Assembly: GCA_018296165.2 (NCBI GenBank) | Contig: JACKQL020000021.1 | Location: forward strand, 558,001 to 622,000 | Origin: Termitomyces sp. T153 | Taxonomy: Eukaryota > Basidiomycota > Agaricomycetes > Agaricales > Lyophyllaceae | DNA length: 64,000 bases | Direction of reading: 5' to 3' | Shown: piece after piece, positions 53,511 through 64,000 of the stretch | Numbering within the stretch: the stretch's first letter is position 1 | Layout of the letters: each line of letters starts with the position of its first letter | Notes under the pieces: generated by a model | Databases searched by the model: none | Seen by the model: only the letters and a program-made list of their open reading frames with translations | What the model was told of the DNA's origin: nothing | Translations under genes and position numbers: made by a program

Positions 53511-54598
53511 CCAATTGTCAGGTTCTGCTGACCAGGGGGGCTCAGCTGCACTGGGTGAGTCCTTACTAGGCAGACACAATGTCCTGCACTTATAACCTAG
53601 CACTCTAGGGATGGTGCAGACTTCAGGTACTTGTGAGGGAAGCTCAGTGAAGTGGTCTGAGCAAGTCCACAGTGGTCCAGAGAAGTCTAAGACCAAGTAT
53701 ATTAAATGTTGGCTTGGGTGGGCATCAGGTACAAGTCTGTAAGCAAGTGTATGGGCTGCAGGGTAAGCAAAGGCTTCATGAGTGATGGGAGTGAAGCTGG
53801 AGTTTGATGGGTGATCAATCAAGGGTGATGGGTTCTGGGGCTGACCATAGGGCAAGGTCCAGAGTTTTTGTAAGAATGTTTGAAGGTTTGTGGCATGTGT
53901 GTGGAGTTCATAATGACATCAGAGATGAAAGGAACTTGAAAATGGTAACAAAACAGAGATGGACAAGACAAGACAAAGGCAAGATGAGACAGAACTGAGA
54001 AAGAAGATAGATTTGAGACTAAGAATAGAAGGTGAGACAAGACCAAGAAATGTAACAGAAAGGAAACACAAAACACAGGAAACCAAGTAAAGTAGTTAAG
54101 GTAATATCAAGACTAAGGTAACAGATGCTACTCTATGTCTTTATATATGAACTACTGAACCTTCTCCAGGAGTTGAGGGCATGGCAGCAAGGGTTGTCAG
54201 AGCTGCACTGGGTGGATGGGTGTTGGCTCTGATCAGAGGGCAGGCCACAGTGATGTTCTAGTGGGAGCACAGTCTGTTCTGTAGTTGTTGGGGAACTCTG
54301 GAGTGGTTGTGTGGGTCATGGGGGTGGTTGAGTGATGTATGCCTGGACCAGGGGGAGTGTTGGAGATGCTTGGGGGCCTTGTAGATAAGAGGAGGAGCTG
54401 AGGAGGCCTGCAGGGGGTGTGCTGGGATTTGCCAGAAGGTTGTTGGAGTTTGCCAAGGAAGCACCAGGGTTAGCCAGGACAGGTGCCATAGATGAACAAA
54501 GGCTGGAATGAGTTGGAGGAAGCATTGGGAGAAGCTCTGGGGAGGTGGGGAGTTCTGGGTGAAGGTCTGGAGATCTGGGAGTGGGTTGTGACACCAAT
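53511..54598 (-). mobile_element. Solo family A LTR, minus orientation, TSD CCAAT
   Basis: The LTR spans 53516-54593 (1078 bp), TGTCAGGTTCTGCTGACC to GGGTTGTGACA, flanked by CCAAT at 53511-53515 and 54594-54598. Single LTR, no internal region: product of LTR-LTR recombination. Decayed at CpG. Confidence 0.85.
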
Positions 54599-54756
54599 CT
54601 TACATACTATGCCTAACATAGGGACCTGTTAGGGTCTCCAGTGCTACCTTGTAGGTAGAATGCCATATCACACCCCTCTTATTATCTACTGATAGCCAGT
54701 TGTTTCTGGAGCCATCACATATATGTGGGACTATTAATGGTCTCAAAAGAGAGGTA
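54599..54756. other. Short flank between two solo LTRs
   Basis: CpG-free sequence with no gene. It is the target DNA into which the CCAAT-flanked LTR and the Gypsy B element inserted. Confidence 0.4.
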
Positions 54757-56082
54757 TGTAACAAAGTTGTCATGACCCACTGTCAGACCTCCAGACCTCT
54801 CCCAAGCTTCTCTGCTACCCTGGAGTCCCCACCAACACCCCCTCAACTCACCCTGACCTTTGTACACTCATGGTGCCTGCCCTGGCTAACTCCAATGCTG
54901 CCCTGGCAAACCCCAATGGCCCCCTAGCAAACTCTGACATGTTCCCTGCAGACCTGTCACTTCCCATTCTCCTTCCAAACCCCTGGGCCCCTCCAACACT
55001 GTCCTGATCCTGGCATATGTCACTGACTTGTCACCACAACTTGCTCACCTAGTCTGGAACATCCTGACAACCCCGGGGCAGCCCATGTTCCCATCAGTTC
55101 CCATCAGAATATCACTGCAGCCCACTGTCTGATCAGAACTAACACCTGTCAACCCCACATGGTTCTGACAAGCCCCACCATTGCACCCCAAGTCCCTGGA
55201 GAAGTTTCAGTAGTCAGTATATAAGCCATAGACCAATATCTGTTATGGTAGTCTTGATATTGCCATTATTCTCTTGTTACATTCTGTGTTTGTTATGTTC
55301 CCCAGTTTTGTCTTGGTTTCTATCTCAAGTCTCTAGTCTCATCTCAATTCTATTTTGTTCTCATCTCTGTCTCATCTTGACTTTGTCTTGTCTCATCTGC
55401 CTCAGTTTCCTTTATCATTGCCTAAGTTCCTTTCAACTCTAACTCTGTCCCTACTCTTCAATCATAATTATAATCATGCGATTACAACTCCATACATTCA
55501 TATCTAATGCCAGAATTGCTCTACAATCAACACCAAAATCTATCAACATCAATTGATCTCCCATCAACTGTCCAGTCCCAATCCTGTTGTTTGCATGACC
55601 TCCACTTACCCCACATATTCAATACTTGCCTCCAAACTTGTGGCTGATGCAATGCTAAGCCCAACCCTTGATGTACCTAGTCTTAGACTTCCACCCCAGA
55701 CTTGTTTGGACCACTTCCCCTACATTATCCTCACAATTATCCAACATCTGGACCTCCTAGGAATGCTAGGTTATAAGTGCAGGACATTGTGTCTGCCTAG
55801 TAAGGACTCACTCAGTTAAGCTGAGCCTCCATGGTCAGCAGAACCTGACAAGAGTGTCCAGTGGATCTCATATTACTTTATCAATTTATATGTAGACATG
55901 TATAATTATTTATTATATTTGTAGTCAATGTAGTAGTGTCACATGACACTACTCTAGAAATTGTACCTACTTTACTTACATAAGGCAGCACCTTACTTGA
56001 TACTTTGTAGACAGAATCATGACTGGTTTTAACTTACAAAGTGTGAATCAAAAGCTGTGCAATCTGTAACAGAAATGTTACA
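54757..56082 (+). repeat. Gypsy B LTR, copy 2, interrupted by a solo family A LTR
   Basis: Begins TGTAACA (54757-54763), continues after the nested LTR with AGAGTGTCCAGTGG (55851) and ends CTGTAACAGAAATGTTACA (56082). It aligns with the reverse complement of 38691-38912. About 240 bp without the insertion. Confidence 0.75.
54763..55855 (+). mobile_element. Solo family A LTR inside the Gypsy B LTR
   Basis: 54768-55850 (1083 bp), TGTCATGACCCACTG to GAACCTGACA. Flanks AAAGT (54763-54767) and AGAGT (55851-55855). The uninterrupted B LTR reads TGTAACAGAGT, so AGAGT is the original target and the left copy has one G-to-A change. Confidence 0.85.
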
Positions 56083-57420
56083 CATTGAATGTGACAGTGA
56101 ACTAGCTCCCAAAGTGAACATAGTCAAGGAACTCAGAGGCTAAGGCCTATGAGAACAGTGTAAAGACTGCTGCACACTATTGGAAGCACAGCTTGATGCA
56201 ACAGTTGGATGAATGCAGTCCCTGGCTCCATTGCAGTGCTCCATGTGGACTATCCATATTGGAGACTATGCTGGCACTGACTTGATGGGGCAGAGTGCTT
56301 GTTGCAGACATTGCAAGGACCTAAGAGGCCAGTGATAAAGCAGACACTACAGCCTAGAGCAGCAAGAGTTGTTCCTAGGCTCAGTGGTGCTCTTCAAGCA
56401 GCAAGGAATCATCTTACCTCAGGCCACCAGGTTTTGCTCATTGCTTTGGGACAAGCAGGCAAAGATCTAAGCCAATCTGCAATATGTTACAAGTGTGGAA
56501 AGATAGGGCACTTTGCACAGCAATGCAAGCAGCCAAGGAAACTAGCTCCTCACATGTTTGTCAGAACAGCACATACTGCTACTTTTTCTGACCAGGAAGA
56601 TGCCAACAGGCAGGACAGAGATCCTGCTGATATTGAGAAGGCAGAGCATGTGGACAAGTCCAGTGCTGCTCGGGGTGAGGAAGATGAGTACATGAACTTT
56701 CAGATGTATGATAAGGAATACTACACTTGTGACAATAATAGCAAGGGATTGTTTGCCCTCACTGAAGTCCCTGCTCACAAGGCTAAGGCACTTGAACCTA
56801 TTACTGCATGTGCAAGGTATGAATCTCTGGCTTCTAAAGAAGCCACAGAGAGACCAGTATTGCTTGCACAACAACAGAATGCCTTGTCACCTGGGTAGAC
56901 ATCAATGACCATAAGATGAATGTTTTGGGATTTGGTGAGTACCACCTCAGGTATGACCCTGTCATTTGTCCATGTGAGTGGTATCTATTGTGGCTTCATT
57001 AGCCATACTAATTACCTTACAATTAGGAAGATTGGCAGTCATTCCATATTAAACAATGGAGCCAGAGTCACCATCAAGGTCCCTGTAGAATATAGCAATG
57101 TCTATATAGACATTGCCAACTTTGATAAGTATATGTTTATCAGTACCCTATTCATGAGGACAAAGAATGTCCTCCTGAACCTTGAAAATGACAGTGTGGC
57201 TATTAATGGAGTAGCAGCTCCAGCTCATCAATTGGAGCTGGAAGATGTGGATGGAGATCTGTGCCACTTTTCTACAGTGAAAAAGCACAATGAAGAAAAG
57301 CTGCACTGACTGGCTGGTAGTACAAAGCTTGATACAGTATAGGACATAGTCTGTTTGGGGATGACCTGTCTCTGCTGCTCTCAAAGGAAGAGTATTCAAA
57401 ATACTCTTAAAAGGGGGGAA
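56083..57420 (+). pseudogene. Gypsy B gag C-terminus and protease, copy 2
   Basis: A 200-codon frame at 56299-56898 contains the zinc knuckle CYKCGKIGHFAQQC (56487-56528). An acidic linker ends in GLFALTEVP. The protease-like part is at 56920-57309: STTSGMTLSF, KIGSHSILNNGARVTIKVP, NVLLNLENDSVAINGVAAP. The active-site DSG is lost to a shift (WDLVSTTSG). The N-terminal gag half is missing between the LTR and 56150. Confidence 0.75.
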
Positions 57421-58599
57421 CCACTAGTAGCAAGACCTGCAAAAGCAAAAAGATAGCTGGTAGGCACTAGAACTAGTGGCAATATGGCCAATCCATCATT
57501 TCCAAAGGTAAGGATAGATAATGGCACAGATGCAAAGGAGCAACATGAGGCCTCACAGCTGACTAAATGGAGGATTTGGGATAGACAAATCCCAAAACCA
57601 ATGCTTGAGTGAGCATATGCTCTCTGTATGCCCCAGGCATGGAATTATGTCATAGCTGACCTGATTATGCAGGAGGGGACTTAGAGATCCAACCCTGTGT
57701 TGGAAACCTACTGACAGGTGATGGTGGATGAAATGTTAGAGCCCAGTAAGTTTCATTATTTGCTGAACCAGCAAAAACCTATGACAAAATTCCATCCTAC
57801 AGAACTGGATTTACCAGGCAAATCAGAAATTTTTTAATGGCTCTGCATGATAAGTATGCAAGAGAGCCTCCACTTCTAAAGGAATTTTCCAAGGATAATC
57901 ATATTCCCATATGGAGAGGTGGAAGGTTTCTCCTGCTAAACTCACTGAAGACAACATTCTGCACCTTTTTCAGCAGTGGTATGACAAGTTTTGAGACATT
58001 GTCAATGGCAGAGATAAATCCCATTGACAAGTCTGAGTACTACTTGTACTTCATGTTGAGGTTCCCCAAGTCATTGCAAATTGACTACTATACTATGTGC
58101 ATGCAAGAGCTGGCAGCAAATCCATGTGGCCCTTTCCCTTATTGACCCCCTGCTCCTTGTTGCACTCTGAATAATACATCACCATGCCTGACATAAACTC
58201 ATTTGAGGAAACCTCAAACATCTCTGCCAAGCTCTCATAGGGACAGAGGCCCCCAGACAGGCACTTTCCCTTTGTCCACTTGGCCCCTCCTCTGCCTCTG
58301 TGAGACCTGCTCTATTCCCCACCCCACTCTGCCTGTCTCAGACCCTCTGCCACTATCTTAGACTCCCTGCTGCCACTGCCACCATCTGGAAACCCTCAGA
58401 ATGGTACTGTACTTTATCATGGTCAGTCCCTAGCATTGATCTTGCCTTAGTTCATCCTAGCACAGCTTCCTAATATTGTCTCAGTTTCCTGGCTTACCTC
58501 AGTTTCCCAATTCATCTCAGTTTCCTGACCTCTCTGCTTTCTAACTTGATTTTGCCCTGAGTCTCTCAATCCCAAAATGAAACCCTTGGATGGGTCATG
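57421..58599 (+). other. Unassigned decayed repeat sequence
   Basis: Follows the Gypsy B protease. A 102-codon frame at 57837-58145 (MALHDKYAREPPLLKEFSKD; EYYLYFMLRFPKSLQIDYYT) looks coding-derived but I cannot assign it. 58150-58600 is C/T-rich without motif. CpG-depleted. Confidence 0.3.
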
Positions 58600-59060
58600 A
58601 ACCTTGAACACAACTCTCAGAAAATGACTCAGTGAATGAGTTTGTGGACAGGATGAAGAAGACACAGGAGGAGGCAAAGGCAGCATAAGTGTAGGCAAAG
58701 AATGACATGACATGGTATCATGACTGACAGCAGCACACACTTGCCTCTGTCTACAAGCCTAGAGACCATGTCTACCTGGATATTTCTGACATAAAGCCAA
58801 CAAGACCATCTCAGAAACTATCACATTGTCACCTTGGCCCATACATAGTTGAGAGACAGGTAGGACCATTAGCTTGCCAGTTGAAACTCCCTGCAGGCCT
58901 GCATCAGGTGCACCTGGTCTTGATTGTTACCAAGCTGTTCCCAGTTCCAGAAGACTCCATTTCTGGTCATCACCCTAAGCCACTACCACCACCAATTCTG
59001 GTTGATGATGAGGAGTATGAGGTGGAAGAAATTCTGGATAGTAGGGTATTCTAGAGAAAT
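58600..59060 (+). pseudogene. pol: Gypsy pol tail: integrase C-terminal and chromodomain start
   Basis: The reading NEFVDRMKKTQEEAKAA, HVYLDISDI, LSHCHLGPYIVERQVGPLAC, LPAGLHQVHLVLIVTKLFPV and EYEVEEILDSRVF is the GPY/F region and linker to the chromodomain of a Gypsy family close to C. Isolated fragment with stops. Confidence 0.7.
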
Positions 59061-59949
59061 CCCATTCTCTAGGTTTTCTGACTTGTCCTACCTCCAAACC
59101 TAGCCCTGCCAGAGATCCTACAACCTCTGGATCATCCATTTAACTCCCCATCAAACCCAAATGCTCCAGAATGACTACTTTAGTCATTGCAGTCCTCTGA
59201 CTGGCAGTCTGTTTGCTCTATAGTGAGAGAGCTCCCCAGGTCACATGGACCTAACACAGACTTCACCTTTCAGCTCACAAATCTTTGGCAACCATGGCCT
59301 TGATAGTATTAGAGATTTGGTTATCTTCTCTCGAAACAATGTTCTGCATGTTGGTTTGTCATTCTACTCTCAGAACCGGTGTGGCATTGTTCTCATCATT
59401 AACTCTAACTTGACCAAGCTTTCACTCTTGCTCTGTTACCTCCATAACATTGACACATAGCTCTTTATCTTCTTGATTACAACATGAGCCAATGTACTGA
59501 AGATTCTTTGTGCTGAGGACTTGTTCAGAAAAACCTTCCCTGACACAATTGCCCTGGAGTGCAGCAGTGTGGGGATAGTTCGAACTATATAGGCAAGCAT
59601 TCAGATCAAATACTGGGGTTTACGAGGCGTAGGTAGAGGCGAGCAAAGGAATGCGAAAAATTAATTGTACGGAAAAGCTTGATATCCTGAATGTATAGAA
59701 TTAACAACTGGCACAACAGTTTTGATGAGAGCAGCTTGTGTTCTCAGTGATTCAGAGATGTTTTTACAATAGAGATGTTATCTACAATAGAGATGTTTTT
59801 ACAATAGAACTTTACTAGGCGGTAGGGCAGGTTTGTTATTGTTGTTAAGAACATTGACAATAGTCATTTATCTTAGAGCTTGGTAAGAGTGACATGAAAT
59901 GATAACTAAGTGTACTGCAATACTTCCTGAGCATGTCTGACCAGGCCAC
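59061..59949. other. Repeat-to-host transition downstream of the terpene synthase
   Basis: No gene. CpG returns near 59575 (TTCGAACTATATAGGC). A TTTTTACAATAGAGATG-type unit repeats at 59760-59805. Confidence 0.5.
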
Positions 59950-61246
59950 CTAGGCACCAGCATACTGCTTCCTCCATTTTTCTGGCAAACGATAATGAGC
60001 AACATCCAGATGGAAACGGCTGCCAAAAAATATGTATCAGGAAAGCCAGAAAAAGGATGCATTATCCGACATACATGTATCCCTGCTCATATTCCTTGAA
60101 TGCCTTTTGTGCTGCTGGACTGTCCTTTAAGATGCGATAAGCACGCTTAGCAACTACAATGGTCTCGTCAGAGACATCTTGTAGAATCTTTAAAGGCCCT
60201 TCGCCGGTCACACGGGCCATTGTCTGGCAGTAGTTATGCAGTTCGCCATCCATCTCCTCCTTGTAGAAGCTGCAAACAGGAGATTACATGAGCTAGAGCA
60301 TTCAGATGTAATAACTGGGTAGGAACTAGCCTCAAGACATCGTTAAGAAAGTTAGTGAACACAAGGATTTCGGGAATAGCCTGGATATAATCAATGACAT
60401 CTGGGTGATCCTTCTTCGGGAAGCACGCATACGCATAGAAGCCAGAAATACCTGCATCACATTAGTGTGATAAATCCTGAGACGATCATATAACGGTACT
60501 CACCGCTGAGGTTTCGCACATAATATGGCCAGAGAACAGCATCTGTGCTCTGCTTCATGTTTTTACTGAGTGAACGGACCTCAATACAGCTGCCGAGCAT
60601 AAATGTCACTGATGACATGATCATTTGATCAGCGACGTAAGGTTCGTAGTGCTCGTACAGACGCAGCATGAATGTGGCATAGCAGTCAAGAACAGGGTGT
60701 AATTGGGGTTTGCGAGCGTGAAAACGGCCTTGAAACTGGACAAGTGGCTCGAGGATATCGTCGGCAACGTTATCCATCCACTTCATACCCCTATGGTTGC
60801 GATATTCATTAGTATGTGGTGTAGAAATGGGAAAATAAGTAACAAACGCTGTACAAATGGCAATGATAATCTTGAGGTCGAATTCATGGGCGGGGTAGAA
60901 GAGCTGCACGACATCGCTGTCAGCATGGATACACACAAGGACGAAGACAGAAGTAACCAACTTCTGCAGCAGCTGTGCCTACATCGACACATTTCAAAAA
61001 GCCGTCAGCAGCCTTGCCAATGTTCCATGAATCAAGTTCATCGATGACAGCCTTGCGAAGAGCAGAGTCCTGAGGGAACGACGGGGGGTTGTATTCCAGA
61101 GCGCACATAAATTTTCCAGCAATCTTGAGGATCTCCTCGGCGTCTTCCATCTTACTAGCCTTTCCGTCTGCTCTAGAGGGTAACACACCGATGTATTTAG
61201 TCTCGTCTATCGCTTTATATGTGGGCTTATCCATTTCAGCGACCAT
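59950..61246 (-). CDS. Terpene synthase of the trichodiene-synthase-like (TRI5) family, 335 aa
   Basis: Class I terpene cyclase, expected to convert farnesyl diphosphate to a sesquiterpene in the cytosol with Mg2+. Six exons (60962-61246, 60844-60903, 60504-60780, 60331-60451, 60075-60269, 59950-60019) sum to 1008 nt in frame. The Asp-rich motif is D118NVADD (60757-60774). The NSE triad N244-D245..S248..K251-E252 (NDVLSFYKEE) spans an intron. Other family blocks are FYPAHEFDLKIIIAICTAF, then SGISGFYAYA, YIQAIPEILVFTN and the end FHLDVAHYRLPEKW. Length fits the family (about 330-380). Donors are GT except in 60270-60330, which is GC-AG. The start ATG at 61246 is the first in frame. No cluster partners such as P450s are visible; decayed transposons lie on both sides. 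The product is unknown, and activity is not proven. Confidence 0.88.
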
Positions 61247-62391
61247 TGTGAACAGCCTAAATGAAAAATGAGAAGATTGAGGAATACGTAGCTCGAGACG
61301 ATGTGGGTCGGTTTTGGAGATACTTAGCTGTTACTCTATTTGGATTTCTAACCTTTTAAGAGGACCGACTGATGGATAACCCCGCAATGTACGGTGACAA
61401 CATCTATAGATCCTATCATGAATTCTCCAAGAATGAGTCGAATCGTGGGTCGCTACTGATCTTCCGTAAACATCTAGAAGACAAAAAGTGATTCTAATCA
61501 ATCTCCTTTGGATGTTATCAACCGACCGATGCCGATGTCCTAAGTATCGAAACTTGTATTGGGCAACGCGATCTGCCCTGAACGCACTGAGCCCTCTGGC
61601 CGCCGCATTGATCCACATGGATTGTCCAAATCGCAGGCACGGGGGGAATGCGGAACGCGTTTCGAACTGAGGCGACGCGGTCACATGTCCTTCAAGTTTG
61701 ACTTCTTGATTTCGTACCACTGTCATTTCGCGTACCTCCTACTAATGTATACTTCATCAGCGTTTTTTTTGCCTTGCCACTCTACTGTCTATCGGTCTCG
61801 AGGTCTTAGCGACATTCACATGTGCATTGTTGTAGTAATTACCTGGTCAATTGAAGCGTTCACTGGACTCATCGACTTCTGATCAATGCATTGAGAGCGG
61901 ATTTCATGCGAATTCCTCAGCTCCATTAGAGTTTGACAGTCCTGCCTGGAATTTATGAATGATATTAAGCGAATTCGGACTGAACTCGGACAATTTAAAG
62001 ATAGGAGTAAAAGTGGCCCGTCAGGGCAGATCGTTTTTGAGTTCTGGATCCGGATAAAAAAATGCCCGCTACTGCGTAGAGGGTTTGACGTGATGGATCG
62101 GGCAAGATAGTAGGGGGGGTTGCCCAGGGTGTCACTGTCTCCTCTTTGTATCATTCACACTATCACATTTCATTGTTTCATTGTCTCCGAATCACTTATG
62201 TCACTGCGAGCATAGTCAGGAAGACTTCGTCGTCTCACACTGCGCTTGCAGGTACGTACAAAATTCTTTATTCCGACGTCGTCTCACACTGCGTTCGCAG
62301 CGCTCGTCATCTAGATCGTATTACATCTCGCATTTTCTTATCTGTAGATCAATAGATCATCTATTGCTTCGATCCCGGAGGACTACGTGGA
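61247..62391. other. CpG-retaining intergenic region upstream of the terpene synthase
   Basis: No supported gene; the 131-codon frame at 61331-61726 on minus has no motif. The first few hundred bases should hold the terpene synthase promoter. A 24-bp direct repeat lies at 62228-62251 and 62277-62300. CpG content falls abruptly near 62400. Confidence 0.5.
62228..62300. repeat. 24-bp direct repeat, period 49
   Basis: CGTCGTCTCACACTGCGYTY, then GCAG, occurs at 62228-62251 and 62277-62300, with two transitions between copies. Confidence 0.8.
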
Positions 62392-64000
62392 ATGCCGATG
62401 GCCACATGGGCACTCCCTGCTCCAATGAAACCAGCTTACCTCCCCCCAATGCACTACTACACCTACCTGGTCCCTGCTGCAGCTCCAGTCCCTCTGGAAC
62501 AACCAGATAGCTACTCCTCCTCTCAGCTCCAACTCCTCACTCAAGTTCCCCCCTCTTCAAGAAAGCAACAGGTCAAAGCCTATGTCCAGCAACATGGAGG
62601 AACCCACTGGAACTCAAAATGAAGCTCTGGCCCTCATCCCCTGCCAGCAGGAAGAACATCCAATATTCTGAGGTCTCTCAACCCTGCTGGAGGCCTCTTC
62701 AACCAACCTGCTACCCACACCCTGGCTCTCTCTGCATGCCCTAGGGCAAACTTCATCCCCAGCACCTTCTGCACCTGGGACCAACTTACTGTACCCAAAC
62801 TGCATGCCCTGAGACCCCCCAACAATGACCTCACCTCCAACCACACCCTCTCCTACATTGATGAGCCAGAGAACCCCAGTGGAGGAACTGCCCCCAGGAA
62901 CAGAACTCCAGGGTTCCTTGAGGACAGACCTCCTCATTTTGACCTCTGCACCCCCTGTGGTGATATCCCTCCAAATGCACCCCTGCCCTGCCAGAATGCC
63001 CCAGCTCCTCTGCATCAACCCACAGGCCATGGACTGCCTAGACTCCCTTTCCTTGCTAATCCCCCTCAACCCCCACCAATCCCCTTACCTAACTGACCCA
63101 CTGACAGCTTTGGACCACTGACCCCTGGGTGACCCCTCCCTTTTTGCTGGGCCCTGGGACCTCCCCCAGGCTGCACTGGTCCACCCTCAGGCAGTGGACC
63201 CCCCAATGGCAGACCTCCAAGTGGATGAAGCCTGGCCATGGATAACTTCCCCCCTCAGCATGGAGGCAGGAACAACAAATGTTATTACTATTACAATGCC
63301 AGACTTCCACATCAAAACCAGAATACCCAAGACAACACCCACAATGCATTGGCCCAAGAAGGAAAGCTCAACATTCAGAAGCTGGAGTCCTTCACTGGCT
63401 GCAACCCCCAGAAATGGAGAATCTTCCTGACCCAATCTCTTACTATGTCAATGCTCCAGCCTCTGCCAAAGAACAGGAGGCCTTATGCAGACACAAAATT
63501 TGGAACAGGCCCTGGATCAACATACTGGAGGAAACTCAGGAGAAGCAACCAAAAGGGGGCACATGTATCTTATGTCATGAGCAGGAACACTTCATTGGTA
63601 ATTGCCCTAAACACCAGGTGATGAGATGTGCAATATGTACTATTGATGGCAAAGACTGCAATTACCAGTCTATGGAAAAGAAGTCAGCAGTTTAGGTCTG
63701 GAAGACAGACTAAATTGTGGATCAGACACCAACATCTTCTCTGCCCCAGTCACATTCCTCCATGCAATGATTCTCTCTGCAGACACCCTCCCAGCACACC
63801 TTCCCTTGCACTCCTTGCACACCCTTCTCCTCCATACCACCCTCCCTTTCTCTGCCAGCTCCATCCCTACTCTGGTCAACAGTAGTGCCACTAACAACTT
63901 CATTGACAAATCCCTGACAGTGCTTGCTCTACAACACTTCTAGCACCTCCCCACCCCCATCCTCCTCAAGCTCTTTGATGGCAATCCTATCTCTGCCAGA
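62392..64000 (+). pseudogene. gag: Gypsy A gag and protease start, runs off the window
   Basis: Starts MPMATWALPAPMKPAYLPPM (62392). The gag core motif KLESFTGCNPQKWRIFLTQS is at 63370-63430. A deletion then leads to NRPWINILEETQEKQ and the zinc knuckle CILCHEQEHFIGNC (63565-63605). The protease follows near 63860-63990: LVNSSATNNFIDKSLTVLAL, then PTPILLKLFDGNPI. The protease triad reads NSS where DSG is expected, a CpG-type loss of the catalytic Asp. Stops occur in the linker. No LTR is directly upstream, so the 5' end was lost or lies elsewhere. Confidence 0.75.

Noticed and set aside
60457..60960. A 167-codon single-exon reading of the terpene synthase middle part
   Set aside because: It runs through two introns (60904-60961 and 60781-60843). 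Using them restores the family motifs (FYPAHEFDLK, AFWMDNVADD) and keeps the phase.
61331..61726. A 131-codon minus-strand frame upstream of the terpene synthase
   Set aside because: Arg/His/Cys-rich with no recognisable domain and no introns or context. I could not support a gene.
62228..62300. Direct repeats considered as a CRISPR array
   Set aside because: Only two 24-mers, in a fungal nuclear context with no cas genes. No CRISPR array was seen anywhere in the window.

Overview
This window looks like nuclear DNA of a mushroom-forming basidiomycete (Agaricomycete). The evidence is short 50-65 bp introns with GTRNGT donors, a trichodiene-synthase-like terpene synthase, Agaricomycete-type Ty3/Gypsy, Ty1/Copia, Helitron and Tc1/mariner families, and the loss of CpG from most repeats. 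I cannot name the species. By eye more than three quarters of the window is mobile-element sequence. Where elements are old, CpG has become TpG/CpA and reading frames are broken.

Two CpG-retaining host islands stand out. Island 1 (about 12,960-20,600) has three parts: a 12-exon F-box/WD40 gene on the minus strand (14125-18011, 1012 codons, all phases consistent), a tandem array of a small unknown gene (copy 2 intact, copy 1 with a frameshift), and a third repeat unit that ends where repeats begin. Island 2 (about 59,575-62,390) holds an apparently complete six-exon terpene synthase (59950-61246, minus, 335 aa) with both metal-binding motifs and one GC-AG intron.

Repeat layout. 1-3001: minus-strand Helitron Rep with a repeat-rich N-terminal extension. 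6.0-10.95 kb: Gypsy family D (minus) with an opposite-strand, intron-containing ORF beyond pol. 10.96-12.4 kb: Copia gag-protease-integrase start (minus). 21.08-28.99 kb: a Tc1/mariner split by an unidentified insertion, itself split by a young Gypsy (A1; 21804-28057; 1153-bp LTRs; TSD AAAAG). 28.99-38.9 kb: Gypsy B (minus) split by a full-length Gypsy C (29992-36394; 368-bp LTRs; TSD GTCTG), which carries a solo LTR. 38.9-46.3 kb: decayed Gypsy A2 with a second Tc1. 46.3-55.9 kb: pieces and solo LTRs of family A in both orientations, plus a Helitron helicase tail. 54.8-57.4 kb: a second Gypsy B, its LTR hit by a solo A LTR. 58.6-59.06 kb: a Gypsy integrase/chromodomain tail. 62.4-64.0 kb: Gypsy A gag-protease running off the end.

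The most interesting signal is a spliced antisense ORF in families A and D. It sits between pol and the 3' LTR, tail-to-tail with pol. In A1 it is intact (341 aa, three exons) although gag-pol of the same element has been gutted. In decayed A2 it carries an in-frame CX2CX6CX15CX2CX6C array, the spacing of a fungal Zn2Cys6 cluster. Family D has a related six-position array in the same place. This suggests that these retrotransposons carry, or captured, an antisense DNA-binding or regulatory gene.
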